24,970 nt of DNA from PUMD01 sp964599275 (GTDB lineage Bacteria; Bacillota; Sulfobacillia; SLMV01): NCBI GenBank assembly GCA_964599275.1, contig CAZRFK010000023.1:1-24970 (forward strand), written 5' to 3'. A program made the translations under genes and the position numbers. Below, piece by piece: positions 23,603-24,970 of this stretch. The stretch's first letter is position 1. Each line of letters begins with the position of its first letter. The notes under the pieces were generated by a model. The model searched no databases. It worked only from the letters and a program-made list of their open reading frames with translations, and had not been told where the DNA came from.

Positions 23603-24598
23603 ATGCCTGTCACCTCCAATTTGGATGAACCATGGATTATACCGGCTGTGTTTGTGCTGAGTGTGTCTATGGTATTGTCGTTTCTTTGGATCCTGCTGCC
23701 GCTTTTAAGGCGCATGAATTTCGGGCAGCGCATTAGAGAGGACGGTCCTGAGCGTCACAGCATGAAGGAGGGTACTCCAACAATGGGGGGGGTTGCTTTA
23801 ATTTTAGCTCTGGCTGCTGTTACTCCTCTGGCTTTACCCAGGCAGCCGGAAATTTGGGTTCTCCTGACAGTGACCTCTGGAGCAGCCCTTGTGGGGTTTG
23901 CTGATGACTTTCTAAAGGTCTCACTGGATCGCCCTCTGGGACTTAGAGGGCGCAGTAAATTGGTAGGTCAAATATTGTTGGGAGCTGCATTCGGCTGGGT
24001 TGCAGCGTTTGCTCTCAATAGGGGCACTGATGTGGTTTTGCCGTGGTGGGGTCATCGCTGGGATCTGGGCATAGTTTATCCTGTTTTTTCAGCTGTTCTT
24101 TTCACCGGTACAACCAATGCAGTTAACATCACTGACGGTCTGGATGGACTGGCTTCCGGTGCGGTAGCGATTTCTAGTTTAGTATTTGCCGTAGTAGCCC
24201 TGGCGAGAACACAATTGGGGGTAGCTCTATTTGCTGTGGCCCTACTGGGAGTCTGTATTGGGTTTTTGTGGTATAACTTCCATCCCGCCCGCATATTTAT
24301 GGGGGATACCGGTTCCCTGGCGCTGGGAGGAGCACTTGCAGGTCTTGCGATCATCACTGAAGCGGATCTTTTGTTGATTGTTGCGGGAGGCTTATTTGTG
24401 ATAGAGACCCTCTCTGTGATTATTCAGGTAGTCTATTTCCGAGTGACGGGAGGTCGTCGTCTTTTCCGGATGAGTCCAATTCATCATCACTTCGAGCTTT
24501 TGGGATATTCAGAAGTCGTTGTGGTGCTGGGGATGTGGATTTTTCAGTTGATCTGCGCCGGATTGGCTATTATGGGATTACGGGGGATGGGAGCATGA
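23603..24598 (+). CDS. mraY: Phospho-MurNAc-pentapeptide transferase MraY
   Basis: MraY moves phospho-MurNAc-pentapeptide from UDP to undecaprenyl phosphate, making lipid I at the inner membrane. The polytopic 331-aa protein shows the family motifs HSMKEGTPTMGG, GFADDFLK (the Asp pair), NAVNITDGLDGLASG, FMGDTGSLALGG and the SPIHHHFELLG active-site histidine triad. The ATG at 23603 has GGTGAGGAG inside the end of murF about 13 nt upstream. Its stop overlaps the next start by 4 nt (ATGA). In many Bacillota murD comes next; here a ftsW/spoVE-like gene does. Confidence 0.97.
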   Translation: MPVTSNLDEPWIIPAVFVLSVSMVLSFLWILLPLLRRMNFGQRIREDGPERHSMKEGTPTMGGVALILALAAVTPLALPRQPEIWVLLTVTSGAALVGFADDFLKVSLDRPLGLRGRSKLVGQILLGAAFGWVAAFALNRGTDVVLPWWGHRWDLGIVYPVFSAVLFTGTTNAVNITDGLDGLASGAVAISSLVFAVVALARTQLGVALFAVALLGVCIGFLWYNFHPARIFMGDTGSLALGGALAGLAIITEADLLLIVAGGLFVIETLSVIIQVVYFRVTGGRRLFRMSPIHHHFELLGYSEVVVVLGMWIFQLICAGLAIMGLRGMGA

Positions 24599-24970
24599 GA
24601 GAATCAACAAACCGTGGAGTTCCGAAGCCGCGCAGCAAACAGGCTCCTGATTTCATATTATTGGTTACAACACTTGCAATGGTTGGTTTCGGAGTTGTTA
24701 TGGTTGCAAGTTCAAGCAGTTATTCAGCTTTGGTCAGATTTGGAGATAGTTTGTTTTACCTCAAACGTCAGGGAATATGGGCTCTTGCAGGAATAGCTAT
24801 TTTGCTGTTGATGTCCCGGATAGATTACTGGTTTTTCCGACGTCATGCCAGAATTTTTCTGGTTGTTGCGCTGTTTCTATTGGCAGTGAGTTTAGTTCCC
24901 GGCATTGGTGTGCAAACGCGTGGATCTCAGCGTTCTATTGCTCTGGGACCAATTTCAATTTCGCCAGCAG
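24595..24970 (+). CDS. ftsW: SEDS glycosyltransferase FtsW/SpoVE family (N-terminal part)
   Basis: The frame opens at ATG 24595, overlapping the mraY stop, and runs to the window edge, giving 125 codons. A short basic N-terminus (STNRGVPKPRSKQAPD) leads into FILLVTTLAMVGFGVVMVASSSSYSA, then FYLKRQGIWALAGIAILLLMSRIDYWFF and a third span, ending in GVQTRGSQRSIALGPISISPA. The order matches SEDS peptidoglycan polymerases, where this last segment is normally NGARRWI-x-LG-x-x-QPSE. FtsW works with class B PBPs at the septum, SpoVE with SpoVD in sporulation; the visible part cannot tell them apart, so the symbol is provisional. Confidence 0.85.
   Translation, partial: MRESTNRGVPKPRSKQAPDFILLVTTLAMVGFGVVMVASSSSYSALVRFGDSLFYLKRQGIWALAGIAILLLMSRIDYWFFRRHARIFLVVALFLLAVSLVPGIGVQTRGSQRSIALGPISISPA

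Noticed and set aside
1..24970. CRISPR arrays, tRNA/rRNA genes, insertion sequences, attachment sites
   Set aside because: Reading through both strands I saw no spaced repeat array, no cloverleaf-like sequence, no transposase or integrase motif and no flanking direct repeats.

Overview
The window looks like chromosomal DNA of an anaerobic, Clostridia-type member of the Bacillota with roughly half GC. The evidence is the gene order miaB-mutS-mutL-miaA followed by a division and cell-wall (dcw) cluster, an endonuclease-type MutL, a MurE of the meso-diaminopimelate type, a PASTA-carrying class B PBP, strong GGAGG ribosome sites and frequent TTG/GTG starts. No rRNA, tRNA, insertion sequence, prophage or CRISPR array was seen.

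Layout. 1-62 holds the tail of an unrecognised gene, then a perfect 15-bp hairpin (104-143). 179-1328 (minus) is an overlapping pair: a divergent Nudix protein and a cysteine-rich YkgJ-like protein. 1329-1651 is a divergent regulatory region with a Fur-box-like palindrome. 1652-4856 is a tightly overlapping operon: two different nicotianamine-synthase-like proteins, FeoA and FeoB, with a YibE/F-family membrane protein (4928-6121) probably read through. 6310-7530 is an unrecognised 406-aa protein with two possible winged-helix segments. 7574-8434 (minus) is an amidohydrolase_2-type hydrolase.

8574-15984 carries miaB, mutS, mutL, miaA and a 60-aa zinc-ribbon protein. It joins two tRNA A37 modification enzymes (MiaA adds the isopentenyl group, MiaB methylthiolates it) to the mismatch-repair pair MutS/MutL. 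A strong intrinsic terminator at 16024-16068 closes this block.

16267 to the window end is the dcw cluster: mraZ, rsmH, an ftsL-like gene, a PASTA PBP, murE, murF, mraY and the first 125 codons of a ftsW/spoVE-family gene. Three 10-bp direct repeats of the MraZ-box type lie just upstream of mraZ. Genes overlap by ATGA or sit close together, which suggests one long transcript from UDP-MurNAc-peptide synthesis (MurE, MurF) through lipid I (MraY) to septal polymerisation (SEDS protein plus PBP). murD is absent from its common place between mraY and ftsW.

The most unusual part is the iron block: a Fur-type site ahead of two nicotianamine-synthase-like genes fused by overlap to feoA-feoB, which suggests that a small chelator or a related SAM-derived product is made together with Fe(II) uptake.
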